Origin: Flavobacterium limi
Lineage (GTDB): Bacteria; Bacteroidota; Bacteroidia; Flavobacteriales; Flavobacteriaceae
Length of the DNA: 64,000 bases
Assembly (NCBI RefSeq): GCF_010645075.1
Contig: NZ_JAADZV010000011.1
Location: 97,912-161,911 of the forward strand
Direction: 5' to 3'
Positions within the stretch are counted from its first letter, which is position 1, and every line of letters starts with the position of its first letter. The translations under genes and the position numbers were made by a program. Below, in pieces: positions 43,134-51,749 of the stretch. Below the pieces are notes generated by a model. The model saw only the letters and a list, made by a program, of their open reading frames with translations, was not told the origin of the DNA and ran no database searches.

Positions 43134-44108
43134 CTATTTTCCAAATCCAAGAACTTCCCGAACTCTTGCTAGTACGCCATCAGCAACAACAGATGCTTTT
43201 GTGGCACCTTTTTTTAACAGTTTATCTACTTCTTCAAGGTTGTTTATGTAGTAATTGTATTTTTCTCTTTCTGTTTTGAATTTCTCAGTAATCAATTCAA
43301 ATAACGCTTGTTTAGCATGACCATAACCATAATTTCCTCCTAAGTAATTTGCTCTCATTTGCGTGATCTGAATTTCATCTGCTAAAAGAGAGTAAATAGC
43401 AAACGCATTGCAGGTATCCGGATTTTTAGGATCTTCAAGCGGAGTACTGTCAGTTTCAATGCTCATTACTTGTTTGCGTAAAGCTTTATCATCTAAGAAA
43501 ATATTGATAATATTGTTTGCAGATTTACTCATTTTACCACCGTTTGTTCCTGGAATCAACATAATGTTTTCCTCAATTTTAGCTTCAGGAAGCACAAAGG
43601 TTTCACCCATTTGGTGATTGAAACGGGAAGCTACATCACGTGTAATTTCAAGATGTTGCAATTGGTCTTTTCCAACCGGAACAAATTCGGCATCATAAAG
43701 TAAAATATCAGCTGCCATTAGCATCGGATAAGTAAACAATCCAGCATTAACATCATCTAAACGATCCGATTTATCTTTGAAAGAATGCGCTAAAGTCAAA
43801 CGTTGATAAGGAAAAAAACAGCTTAAATACCATGTAAGTTCGGCCGTTTGTACAACATCAGACTGTCTGTAAAATGTAACTTTATCAGGGTTTAAGCCAC
43901 ATGCAAGCCATGCTGCTGCAGTACTATATGTATTTTCTCTTAATGTTTTTCCATCTTTTATTTGAGTTATCGAATGCAAGTCAGCTATAAACAAATACGA
44001 TTCGTTTGCAGGATTATTTGATAATTCGATTGCGGGAATAATTGCTCCTAATAAATTGCCTAAGTGTGGTGTTCCGGTACTCTGAACTCCGGTTAGTATC
44101 TTTGCCAT
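43134..44108 (-). CDS. trpS: Tryptophan--tRNA ligase
   Basis: 324 residues, normal length. Class I motifs: 'TGTPHLGNLLGAI' (11-23, the HIGH equivalent) and GGKMSKSANN (KMSKS near 194). It charges tRNA-Trp. Single gene with a shared downstream terminator. Two copies of a 29-nt repeat lie just upstream. Confidence 0.96.
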   Translation of the reverse strand: MAKILTGVQSTGTPHLGNLLGAIIPAIELSNNPANESYLFIADLHSITQIKDGKTLRENTYSTAAAWLACGLNPDKVTFYRQSDVVQTAELTWYLSCFFPYQRLTLAHSFKDKSDRLDDVNAGLFTYPMLMAADILLYDAEFVPVGKDQLQHLEITRDVASRFNHQMGETFVLPEAKIEENIMLIPGTNGGKMSKSANNIINIFLDDKALRKQVMSIETDSTPLEDPKNPDTCNAFAIYSLLADEIQITQMRANYLGGNYGYGHAKQALFELITEKFKTEREKYNYYINNLEEVDKLLKKGATKASVVADGVLARVREVLGFGK

Positions 44109-44118
44109 TCTAATTTTT

Positions 44119-44147
44119 TTCTTAACCGCAAATATTGCAAAGTTTTT
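44119..44147. repeat. 29-nt direct repeat, copy 1 (upstream of trpS)
   Basis: It shares TTCTTAACCGCAAA and GCAAAGTTTTT with copy 2 at 44170-44198; three of 29 bases differ. Confidence 0.7.
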
Positions 44148-44169
44148 ACAATATCCGAAAAGTTATTTT

Positions 44170-44198
44170 TTCTTAACCGCAAAGTTCGCAAAGTTTTT
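44170..44198. repeat. 29-nt direct repeat, copy 2 (upstream of trpS)
   Basis: TTCTTAACCGCAAAGTTCGC with AAAGTTTTT following. CGCAAAG-type words recur, and CGCAATG follows directly. Confidence 0.7.
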
Positions 44199-44297
44199 CG
44201 CAATGTTCTTCGTGTTTTTAAGTTTTGTTTTCTTAAAATGTCAAAAATATGCTGATCGAAAATCTAAATTCATTTCTGTTTTCTTACATTTGAAACC

Positions 44298-45053
44298 ATG
44301 AAAGCAATTAAAATTATTTTTTGGATTTTTTGGCGCATTTGGTTTTACATTTTAATGGCCATTCCAATATTGATTATGCTGCCATTTTTAGTGGCTTCAA
44401 TTATAACAGAAAGCGGATATCCATATTTTTTTAAAATGGCCAGAATTTGGGCAAAATTCATTCTTTTCGGAATGGGTTTTTATTTCAAAGTAGAGCGTCT
44501 GCAAAAGCTGGAAAGAGGAAAGAGTTACATGATTGTTGCTAACCATACTTCAATGACGGATATCATGCTAATGCTGGCAATTATAAGGAATCCTTTTGTT
44601 TTTGTTGGAAAGAAAGAATTGGTAAAGATTCCCTTATTTGGATTTTTCTATAAAAGAACCTGTATTTTGGTAGACAGAAATTCTTCCAAAAGCAAAAACG
44701 AAGTTTTTAAACGAGCTCAAAACAGATTAAATCAAGGACTTAGTATTTGTATTTTTCCTGAAGGTGGTGTGCCTGATGATGAATCGATTTTGTTGGATGA
44801 ATTTAAAGATGGTGCTTTTAGATTGGCTATAGATCATCAGATTCCAATTGTTCCAATCGTTTTTGCTGATAATAAGAAGCGTTTCTCTTATACATTTTTG
44901 AGCGGCAGCCCAGGTAAGATGAGAGCAAAAATTTTCCCTTTTATTGAAACAAAAGGATTAACAGGAGAGAACAGAAAAGACCTTCGTGATGAGACAAGAT
45001 ATTTGATTTACAAAGGCTTACTTGAATTTAAGAAGAATGAATTAGAAAGCTAA
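44298..45053 (+). CDS. 1-acyl-sn-glycerol-3-phosphate acyltransferase (PlsC family)
   Basis: 251 residues. N-terminal hydrophobic segments (about 8-35 and 50-62) precede the acyltransferase motifs: NHTSMTD (82-88, the NHx4D catalytic motif), a 'FYKRTCILVDR' block and FPEGGVPD (about 154-161). It transfers an acyl chain to lysophosphatidic acid in phospholipid synthesis, although related lipid substrates cannot be ruled out. A TACATTTG motif (44285-44292) lies just before the start codon. A strong terminator follows. Confidence 0.9.
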   Translation: MKAIKIIFWIFWRIWFYILMAIPILIMLPFLVASIITESGYPYFFKMARIWAKFILFGMGFYFKVERLQKLERGKSYMIVANHTSMTDIMLMLAIIRNPFVFVGKKELVKIPLFGFFYKRTCILVDRNSSKSKNEVFKRAQNRLNQGLSICIFPEGGVPDDESILLDEFKDGAFRLAIDHQIPIVPIVFADNKKRFSYTFLSGSPGKMRAKIFPFIETKGLTGENRKDLRDETRYLIYKGLLEFKKNELES

Positions 45054-45065
45054 TGATAGAAAATA

Positions 45066-45096
45066 AAAGCCCGGCAATGAAAGTTTGCCGGGCTTT
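45066..45096. terminator. Terminator after the PlsC-family gene
   Basis: AAAGCCCGGCAA and TTGCCGGGCTTT form a perfect 12-bp stem with a 7-nt loop. Confidence 0.88.
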
Positions 45097-45130
45097 AATT
45101 TTGAATTAAAACCCCTTTTATATTCAAAAT

Positions 45131-45235
45131 TTATCTGTGAATTATTTTGTCAGAAATAAATCGTAATATTTTTCTAATTTTTGATTTGTTCTTTTTACGG
45201 TTTTTATTTAACGGGACTTCTTTTTTTTCTTTCAT
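45131..45235 (-). CDS. Possible 34-residue Lys/Arg-rich small protein
   Basis: An ATG-to-TAA frame encoding 34 residues beginning MKEKKEVPLNKNRKKNKSK and ending in 'RKILRFISDKIIHR'. About a dozen residues are basic. It has no recognised family and no convincing promoter. It lies in an otherwise gene-free 490-bp gap, upstream of the bidirectional hairpin at 45066-45096. It could be a genuine small basic protein or chance. Confidence 0.3.
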   Translation of the reverse strand: MKEKKEVPLNKNRKKNKSKIRKILRFISDKIIHR

Positions 45236-45359
45236 GATTTGAAAACATTAAAGTTGATAAAAAAAGAGTTTGATCAAAACTCAATTAACTGTAATAGTAT
45301 AGATAATTACAAATCAAAAAGGTTGCGTAAAAAGAATGAAAATCTTAAAAAGAATAAAA

Positions 45360-45396
45360 ACCCGTTAGTAACCAAAACAAAAAACTAACGGATTTT
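45360..45396 (+). terminator. Isolated hairpin with T-run in the PlsC-recA gap
   Basis: CCGTTAGT (45362-45369) and ACTAACGG (45384-45391), then ATTTTT. No gene on + directly precedes it, so it may end a short untranslated RNA or be a remnant. The rest of 45236-45525 shows nothing recognisable. Confidence 0.45.
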
Positions 45397-45525
45397 TATT
45401 GAAAATCAACCAAACTTATTCTAAAAAGGATTGAAAGTATTATGACCACCTTTCAACGTTTTTAAGTCATTTATATAGATGATATTATTTAGAAAAGGTT
45501 GCGTCATTGTTTTATTTTTTAGAAT

Positions 45526-45556
45526 AAAAAAACCCGACACTTTCAAATGCCGGGCT
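45526..45556 (-). terminator. Terminator after recA
   Basis: CCCGACA (45533-45539) pairs with TGCCGGG (45548-45554), with one G-U pair; on the minus strand it is followed by seven T. Confidence 0.8.
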
Positions 45557-45589
45557 TAGAAGAATCTGTAACTTACAGATTTATAAAGT

Positions 45590-46597
45590 TTAAGCGTTAG
45601 CTAATTCTTTGATGTACTCTTTAATTTTTACTTCTAATTCATCAGCTAATTCCGGATTATCTTTAATTAAAGTCTTAACTGCATCACGTCCTTGTCCTAG
45701 TTTGGTGTCTCCGTAGCTAAACCATGATCCTGCTTTTTTAATTATATCAAATTCAACAGCTAAATCCAATATTTCACCTGTTTTAGAAACTCCTTCTCCG
45801 TACATAATATCAAATTCAGCAGTTTTAAATGGCGGCGCAACTTTGTTTTTTACAATTTTTACTTTAGTTCTGTTTCCGATAACATTTTCTCCATCTTTAA
45901 TTTGTGCTGAACGACGAATATCCAAACGTACAGAAGCATAAAATTTTAATGCGTTACCACCGGTTGTAGTTTCCGGGTTTCCAAACATTACACCTATTTT
46001 TTCTCTTAATTGATTGATAAAGAAAACGGTACAATTTGTTTTGCTGATAGTCCCGGTAAGTTTTCTCAAAGCCTGTGACATTAAACGTGCATGCAGACCC
46101 ATTTTAGAATCTCCCATTTCACCTTCGATTTCGCTTTTTGGCGTCAATGCAGCAACAGAGTCAATAACCACAATATCAATTGCTCCTGAACGAATAAGAT
46201 TTTCGGCAATTTCTAAAGCCTGCTCACCATTATCTGGCTGAGAAATAATCAGGTTTTCGATATCTACGCCTAATTTTTCAGCATAGTTTCTATCGAAAGC
46301 GTGCTCAGCATCTATAAAAGCAGCAATTCCTCCTGCTTTTTGAGCTTCTGCAATTGCGTGCAATGTTAAAGTAGTTTTACCAGATGATTCCGGACCGTAT
46401 ATTTCGATAATTCTCCCTTTTGGGTATCCGTTTACTCCAAGTGCTAAATCAACACCCAGCGAACCAGAAGAGATTGTCTCAACTTCTACAATGGCTTTGT
46501 CGCCCATTTTCATTACGGTTCCTTTTCCGTAAGTTTTATCTAATTTGTCAAGCGTAAGTTGTAGCGCTTTTAATTTGGCATCTTTCTCTGAACTCAT
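45590..46597 (-). CDS. recA: Recombinase RecA
   Basis: 335 residues from ATG 46597 (MSSEKDAKLKALQ), the length I expect in Flavobacterium. An in-frame ATG at 46621 would add eight Lys/Glu residues. Walker A GPESSGKT lies at about 68-75. Also present are 'FIDAEHAFD', the Walker B 'IDIVVIDSVAALTPK', and 'ALRKLTGTISKTNCTVFFINQ' covering loop L2 (split here by its neighbours). It forms the strand-exchange filament and acts in recombination and the SOS response. Its partner DprA lies about 4 kb away on the other strand. Confidence 0.97.
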   Translation of the reverse strand: MSSEKDAKLKALQLTLDKLDKTYGKGTVMKMGDKAIVEVETISSGSLGVDLALGVNGYPKGRIIEIYGPESSGKTTLTLHAIAEAQKAGGIAAFIDAEHAFDRNYAEKLGVDIENLIISQPDNGEQALEIAENLIRSGAIDIVVIDSVAALTPKSEIEGEMGDSKMGLHARLMSQALRKLTGTISKTNCTVFFINQLREKIGVMFGNPETTTGGNALKFYASVRLDIRRSAQIKDGENVIGNRTKVKIVKNKVAPPFKTAEFDIMYGEGVSKTGEILDLAVEFDIIKKAGSWFSYGDTKLGQGRDAVKTLIKDNPELADELEVKIKEYIKELANA

Positions 46598-46764
46598 CTT
46601 TTCTTTTTCTTTTTCTTTCATCTAAATTTTATAAATCTTTTTCAAAATAAATCAGAATTAATAACTTCCTGATTTAGATTTGTATGGGCTTGTAATTTTG
46701 TAAAAATACTTCTTTTTTTTTGAAGTTCATTATCTCGAATTGTTACAAATTGAGACAATTTAGA

Positions 46765-47274
46765 CTATAAAAACAAAGCCTTTAATTCTGTTGCATCATC
46801 GGGCTTTATTTTCCCTGCAAGCAATAAACTCAATTGTTTACGACGCAAAGCTGCATCAAATCTTTGTATTTCCAGCTCAGTTTCAGGAACTATTGAAGGA
46901 ACTTCTACAGGTCTTCCTGTATCGTCAACGGCAACAAAAGTGTATATAGCTTCGTTGGCTTTCGTTCTGTTACCGGACTCCCGGTCTTCTACCCAGACAT
47001 CAATAAAAACTTCCATTGAGCTTTTGAAAGATCTTGAAACTTTTGCTTCTACAGTAACTACACTTCCCAGCGAAATGGCCCTGTTAAAAGCTACGTGATT
47101 TACCGAAGCAGTAACTACAATCCTCCGCGAATGTCTGCGTGCTGCTATGCTGGCAGCGCGATCCATACGGGCTAATAATTCACCACCAAAGAGATTATTT
47201 AGGGGATTGGTTTCGCTAGGTAAAACTAAATCAGTTAGTATAGTCAGAGATTCTGAAGGGTGTTTTGCATTCAT
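46765..47274 (-). CDS. Acyl-CoA thioesterase (hotdog fold)
   Basis: 169 residues. Hotdog thioesterase features of the YciA/BFIT type: 'VLPSETNPLNNLFGGELLARMD' region near the N-terminus with the active-site Asn/Asp positions, then 'VTASVNHVAFNRAISLGSVV' and 'RTKANEAIYTFVAVDDTGRP'. It hydrolyses acyl-CoA to free acid and CoA; the chain-length preference is unknown. It lies 30 nt after the DoxX-like gene on the same strand and probably shares a transcript with holB. Confidence 0.9.
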   Translation of the reverse strand: MNAKHPSESLTILTDLVLPSETNPLNNLFGGELLARMDRAASIAARRHSRRIVVTASVNHVAFNRAISLGSVVTVEAKVSRSFKSSMEVFIDVWVEDRESGNRTKANEAIYTFVAVDDTGRPVEVPSIVPETELEIQRFDAALRRKQLSLLLAGKIKPDDATELKALFL

Positions 47275-47304
47275 TTTCTTATGGTAAGATTAAAAAAAAG
47301 TTAA

Positions 47305-47688
47305 TTAATTCAGCCAGTAAACCGCCATTACGGCAGGAATAAAATAAATTACGATAGTTCTTGCTCCATCATAATCCTTAGCCAAACGCTGGCCGAAAAG
47401 CATCATTAATAAACAAATACAGGAAAAAACAGCACCATAGAAACCAAATTCACGGCCGCTTTTTGTTAATAATTGTATGGCACCTACGACGCATAAAATT
47501 CCCGAAATTAATTCTAAAACTAAAAGGTGAAGAAGTGCTAGTGGAACCTGATTTTTTAAAATAGTTTTAGCAAAATGTTCTTTAAGCCATGTAACATTTT
47601 CTTTCCAGTAAAAAATTTTCTCATAGCCGGATTGTAAAAAAGTCAGAGCCAAAAAAATCAACAGTAGAACAGAAGCAGCATTAGTCAT
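47305..47688 (-). CDS. DoxX family membrane protein
   Basis: 127 residues with four hydrophobic helices. The pattern 'LTFLQSGYEKIFYW' in helix 1 and 'LELISGILCVVGAIQLL' in the middle fits the DoxX/MauE-like fold. Function unknown. It begins 6 nt after holB on the same strand, so it is the middle gene of holB-DoxX-thioesterase. Confidence 0.75.
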   Translation of the reverse strand: MTNAASVLLLIFLALTFLQSGYEKIFYWKENVTWLKEHFAKTILKNQVPLALLHLLVLELISGILCVVGAIQLLTKSGREFGFYGAVFSCICLLMMLFGQRLAKDYDGARTIVIYFIPAVMAVYWLN

Positions 47689-47694
47689 TACGAA

Positions 47695-48843
47695 TTATTT
47701 TTTATGAATTAAACGAGTAAGTTTTATGGATAAATCAGTCAGGATTATTTTAGCATTTCCGTTTCTTTCAATGTGATACATAGCATCTGAAAGCTCTTTG
47801 AAAATGAGATGAATATTGTTTCCGTTTACAAAAGGAGCAAAATTTTCCATCTTAAATTTATCAACTTTTGGTTCTACATAAACCAAACTTGGCACTTCAT
47901 AATTAAGTAAAAGAGCCTGTCGGAACATTTCAATACAAAACTGAATGAATTTTTTCTGGCTTTCACGGCCCAAACCGGCAATTTCTTCACTCCATGAAAT
48001 TAAATCCTGTATGGCGGCAGCGTTTCCCTTAGCTCTAAATGCCGCACGAACCCAATTAACAAACCATTGTTCAAAAGGATATTCTGAGTCATCTTGTTTT
48101 AATAAAGCAATAGCTTTATTGAAGTTCCCCTGAGCTTGATGAGCAATCTTTTTAGCTAAGTTAAGATCGATGTTTTCCTGAGAAACTAATGCTTCTGCAA
48201 TTGTTTTTTCGGGTAGGCCATTAAAGTGAATTACCTGGCAACGTGAGCGTATGGTTTGAATGATGTCTTCTTCATTTTCTGAAATCAGAATAAAAATGGT
48301 CTTATCGGATGGCTCTTCTAATAATTTCAATAATTTATTAGATGCAGCAATATTCATTTTATCAGCCATCCAGATAATCATAATTTTATAACCGCCTTCA
48401 TATGATTTTAGTGAAAGGGATTTTAGAACTTCCTGAGCATCTTCTACACGAATTTCGCCCTGTTTGTTCTGTACACCCAAAATCTTATACCAGTCAAATA
48501 AGCCACCGTAAGGCATTTCCTGAATAAATGTTCGCCAGTCCTGAATGAAATCCAGGCTTTTGGGTTTTGTTCTAACATCCTCAGTTGTTACAGTTGGATA
48601 AATAAAATGCAGATCAGGATGCGAAATATTCTGAAATTTTAGATTGCAAGATTCATTTCCGTTTGAATTTTCATTACCTGTATTATTACATAAAATATAT
48701 TGTGCATAGGCAATAGCAGTTGATAATGTACCACTGCCTTCCGGCCCAATAAACAATTGTGCATGTGGAATTCTTCCGGAAGAAGCACTTTTAATTAAGT
48801 GACTTTTAATGTAATCCTGACCTAAAATTTGTGAAAATTGCAT
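47695..48843 (-). CDS. holB: DNA polymerase III subunit delta'
   Basis: 382 residues. A clamp-loader AAA+ domain with a degenerate P-loop (GPEGSGT, about 33-39), a 'SLKSYEGGYKIMIIWMADKM' segment and the sensor-like 'KLLKLLEEPSDKTIFILIS' and 'IRSRCQVIHF'. It lacks a proper Walker A lysine, as delta' subunits do. It helps open the sliding clamp on DNA. First of a three-gene operon. Confidence 0.92.
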   Translation of the reverse strand: MQFSQILGQDYIKSHLIKSASSGRIPHAQLFIGPEGSGTLSTAIAYAQYILCNNTGNENSNGNESCNLKFQNISHPDLHFIYPTVTTEDVRTKPKSLDFIQDWRTFIQEMPYGGLFDWYKILGVQNKQGEIRVEDAQEVLKSLSLKSYEGGYKIMIIWMADKMNIAASNKLLKLLEEPSDKTIFILISENEEDIIQTIRSRCQVIHFNGLPEKTIAEALVSQENIDLNLAKKIAHQAQGNFNKAIALLKQDDSEYPFEQWFVNWVRAAFRAKGNAAAIQDLISWSEEIAGLGRESQKKFIQFCIEMFRQALLLNYEVPSLVYVEPKVDKFKMENFAPFVNGNNIHLIFKELSDAMYHIERNGNAKIILTDLSIKLTRLIHKK

Positions 48844-48899
48844 GGGGCAAAGATATAAGAAATTGATAGAGTCAAAAATAGTATAAACTAAACTTTAAT

Positions 48900-49229
48900 T
48901 ATTCATTTTATTTTTTATTGGATAAGTCGTTTTTAACTTAATTGTTAATTTTTACTCTGTTAAGTTTTGTTAACATTGATGTTATTTTGAAGAGATATTA
49001 AGATTTTTTTGTTAATAGTTTTTCGAAGTTAAGAAGAAAATCAACTTTTTTTTAGCTAATATACTAATCGTAAAAAAACTTTTTTTTATGTGTATTAAGA
49101 TAAAAATCTTACATAATCAGTACTTTTGAGAAATTAATTTTAACATATGCGAACCCCTTGTTTTACAGACATTAAGATGTTATTTTAAGTTTTTTTTAAG
49201 TCTTTTTTTTAAAAAAAAAAATATTAAAG
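48900..49229. other. AT-rich intergenic region upstream of the gliding cluster
   Basis: Homopolymer-rich DNA between divergent holB and the 49.3-kb gene. I see no gene or hairpin of note, apart from the promoter at 49230-49259. Confidence 0.5.
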
Positions 49230-49259
49230 TTGCAAATTAAGTTAATTTACATATTTTTG
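49230..49259 (+). promoter_or_regulatory. Strong Bacteroidota-type promoter
   Basis: TTG (49230-49232), exactly 19 bp, TATTTTTG (49252-49259). It ends 33 nt before the 150-residue exported protein gene. Confidence 0.7.
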
Positions 49260-49292
49260 TTTTCATCAACAACAAACTTTTAATAAGAATCT

Positions 49293-49745
49293 ATGAAAGG
49301 GAAAATTATTTTTTTAAGTGTATTTTTTTTATTGACTACAGGGGCTGTATCTGCCCAGGCTAAAAATGCTCCAAAAAGTATTATTAGTACAACAGCTCTT
49401 ATCCGTAAATATCACGATCAAAAAGAATTAAGTGGTATGCAAAAAGGAGAATTATTGGAGTTATACATTGAGCGTATCAAAGTATTGGTAAAAACACTTC
49501 CTTACATTGCTTTGGTTACGAAACCTGGAGTTACAATGGCGGATTTAGGTATTCCGGACGACAATGAGCATAAAAAATCTTTAGAGAATCAGGCTATAGG
49601 AACTACTACATTCTTAGATACTACTGTGGATTTTCAAAGAAAAATGATGCCTTACTCTGACAAGGCAAATTTAATAGCAGCAATTTTATTTTACGAAGGA
49701 ACATTGAAATCTTTACATGAATTCAATGAATTGAATGAAATGTAA
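49293..49745 (+). CDS. Exported protein of unknown function
   Basis: 150 residues with a signal peptide (MKGKIIFLSVFFLLTTGAVSAQA). The mature part is helical, with 'ELLELYIERIKVLVKTLPYIAL' and 'KANLIAAILFYEGTLKSLHEF'. I do not recognise the family. It lies just upstream of, and in the same direction as, the sprC-sprD-sprB-like operon, with its own strong promoter. A link to gliding or adhesion is positional only. Confidence 0.72.
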   Translation: MKGKIIFLSVFFLLTTGAVSAQAKNAPKSIISTTALIRKYHDQKELSGMQKGELLELYIERIKVLVKTLPYIALVTKPGVTMADLGIPDDNEHKKSLENQAIGTTTFLDTTVDFQRKMMPYSDKANLIAAILFYEGTLKSLHEFNELNEM

Positions 49746-49765
49746 TTTTTCAAATATTTTTAATG

Positions 49766-49821
49766 CCTTTTTTAAAATGTCTAATACATGATTGAATTTC
49801 ATTAAGATATTTTAAAAAAGG
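49766..49821 (+). terminator. Possible terminator: inverted repeat before the gliding operon
   Basis: CCTTTTTTAAAAT (49766-49778) and ATTTTAAAAAAGG (49809-49821) are perfectly complementary with a 30-nt loop. There is no clean T-run, so a regulatory role is also possible. Confidence 0.4.
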
Positions 49822-49929
49822 TCTTAAAACAACTCGTTTTCGATGTATTCTGATTTTTTGGAAAACGCGGGATGAGTTTTTATAATTTACACATCCCAAA
49901 TTTATTATTAACCCTAATACCCCCTTATC

Positions 49930-51222
49930 ATGAAAAAATTTACTCAAATTATCTGCGTTCTTTTCACAGTTGCAAGTATGAGTGCTCAGCAAGAAAAAGG
50001 AATTATGGGCTACAACAATTGGTTGAACAACTGGACCGAATTTAAGCCTAACAAAGTTGAATATGGTGAAGCCAACCAAATTTTAGCTGGAAACATTTCA
50101 ACAAATACAAAATTGCTTAAGAGAAATGTTTATGTTTTACAGGGTAATGTTTATGTAACTAATAACGCTGTTTTAACGATTGAACCAGGAACATTAATTA
50201 TAGGTGATTTCGAAACAAAAGGAACGTTGGTAGTCACAAAAGGTGCATCAATTGTAGCAGACGGTTTAGAAACTGACCCTATCGTATTTACTTCTAACAG
50301 AAGTCAGAAAAAAGCTGGTGACTGGGGAGGAATAGTAATCCTAGGTGATGCTCCAATTAATAAATTTGGAAATGTTGGTTCTTATAACTTAGATCTTGAC
50401 CCTACCCGTACTACATATGGTGGTGATAATGCAGCTGCAAGTTCAGGAGTATTAAGATTTGTGAGAATCGAATTTGCTGGTAAAAAAGTAAAAGGTGCCG
50501 GTAGTTTCAACGGTTTAACTCTGGCAGGTGTTGGAAACAAAACAATTTTAGAAAACATTATGGTTAGTTATTCTGCAGGAGATTCATTCGGATTTTTTGG
50601 AGGTGACCTAAATGCAACAAAATTAGTTTCTTATAAATCTATCAATGATGATTATAAATTTACTCAGGGTGTACAATGTCGTTTGCACAATTCTCTTGCA
50701 GTAAGATCTTCTTATTTATCAAGTAACAAAGACGGATCCCGTTGTTTAGAAGTAGCTTCATATGAGAAAAAAAGTGAAACAGATTTTACTAAAAAACAAA
50801 CTTTAGTTGTAGCATCAAATATAACTATGCTTAACGATAGCGAAAATATCAATGCTGATATTCAGTCTGGTTTAGTGAAAGAAGCTGTTTATATTGCAGA
50901 AAATGCTTCACTTGAAATTAAACGTAGTGTGATTTCTGGTTTTAATCCTGCTGTTTTATTAGACAGTAAAATAGAAATTAACGATGCCAATCTTAAAAAA
51001 ATTAAATTTGAAGAAATGTATTTTAACCTTTGTAAAGGAAATATCTTTACAGAGTTCAATTCTAATAATGAAGATTTAGAGAGCTGGTACGGTAGTCCAT
51101 TGTTTTTCAATGTATATTCTCAAAGTGATAACAAAGAAACTTTTATAGATATTTTTAATCCTAAAAAACCAGATTTCAGACTTCAATTAGGAAAAATTAC
51201 TGCTTCTAGCGGTAACAGATAA
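49930..51222 (+). CDS. Exported beta-helix-like protein at the head of the sprC-sprD-sprB-like operon
   Basis: 430 residues with a signal peptide (MKKFTQIICVLFTVASMSAQ). The mature part has right-handed beta-helix features: 'NVYVTNNAVLTIEPGTLIIG', 'GTLVVTKGASIVADG', 'PIVFTSNRSQKKAGDWGGIV'. This pattern is common in Bacteroidota surface proteins. No T9SS tail is visible. In F. johnsoniae exported proteins of unknown function precede sprC in the sprB operon; I infer this is an equivalent. It lies 104 nt before the next gene. Confidence 0.8.
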   Translation: MKKFTQIICVLFTVASMSAQQEKGIMGYNNWLNNWTEFKPNKVEYGEANQILAGNISTNTKLLKRNVYVLQGNVYVTNNAVLTIEPGTLIIGDFETKGTLVVTKGASIVADGLETDPIVFTSNRSQKKAGDWGGIVILGDAPINKFGNVGSYNLDLDPTRTTYGGDNAAASSGVLRFVRIEFAGKKVKGAGSFNGLTLAGVGNKTILENIMVSYSAGDSFGFFGGDLNATKLVSYKSINDDYKFTQGVQCRLHNSLAVRSSYLSSNKDGSRCLEVASYEKKSETDFTKKQTLVVASNITMLNDSENINADIQSGLVKEAVYIAENASLEIKRSVISGFNPAVLLDSKIEINDANLKKIKFEEMYFNLCKGNIFTEFNSNNEDLESWYGSPLFFNVYSQSDNKETFIDIFNPKKPDFRLQLGKITASSGNR

Positions 51223-51326
51223 ATAGATTTAGATTTTTATTTCAAAGCGTAAATTTATTAATAAAGTCCCCAGACAATTTATGTATACGTCTTAAAGCAG
51301 GACCCAAATAAAGATCAAAACAGAAT

Positions 51327-51749
51327 ATGGCCCCAAGTATTAAAAAGTATTTTATATATACAATATTTTTGGTTTCCCCTTTAACATTAAGCTTATATTC
51401 CCAAAGTAAAATTGAAAAAACTATAAATTCAAATTTTGCTATTGGAGAGGCTAATACGTTAAAAAATTTAGACCAAACAACCGCAATAATTACACCTGTA
51501 ATTAATTTAGAGTATTCTAAACAGCTTATAGTGGAGCTATCCATCCCCAAGGATAGCTTTGCTGTAGAAGCTGTAAGAATTGACGAAGGAAATACAGATG
51601 TCAATGTTAAAAATCAATCAAAAGATATCGCAGCATACTCTGTACTTGCAAAAGATATTATTGAAAATTATAAATATGATTTTTCTGAAACCTTTATAGA
51701 TATTTTGTTTTTTGAAGATATAGACTTAGCAAGAATTCGTACTATATGA
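51327..51749 (+). CDS. Small exported protein of the gliding operon
   Basis: 140 residues. A hydrophobic N-terminus ('MAPSIKKYFIYTIFLVSPLTLSLYS') acts as a signal peptide or anchor. The rest is an alpha-beta segment with 'VELSIPKDSFAVEAVRID' and an acidic C-terminus. No family recognised. It overlaps the sprC-like gene by 4 nt (ATGA), implying coupled translation. Confidence 0.75.
   Translation: MAPSIKKYFIYTIFLVSPLTLSLYSQSKIEKTINSNFAIGEANTLKNLDQTTAIITPVINLEYSKQLIVELSIPKDSFAVEAVRIDEGNTDVNVKNQSKDIAAYSVLAKDIIENYKYDFSETFIDILFFEDIDLARIRTI

Noticed and set aside
49750..50079. 109-residue minus-strand ORF
   Set aside because: It overlaps the signal-peptide region of the exported beta-helix-like gene and has no recognisable features.
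51242..51604. 120-residue minus-strand ORF
   Set aside because: It lies antisense to the small exported gene of the gliding operon, whose frame has a signal sequence and a coupled overlap with sprC.
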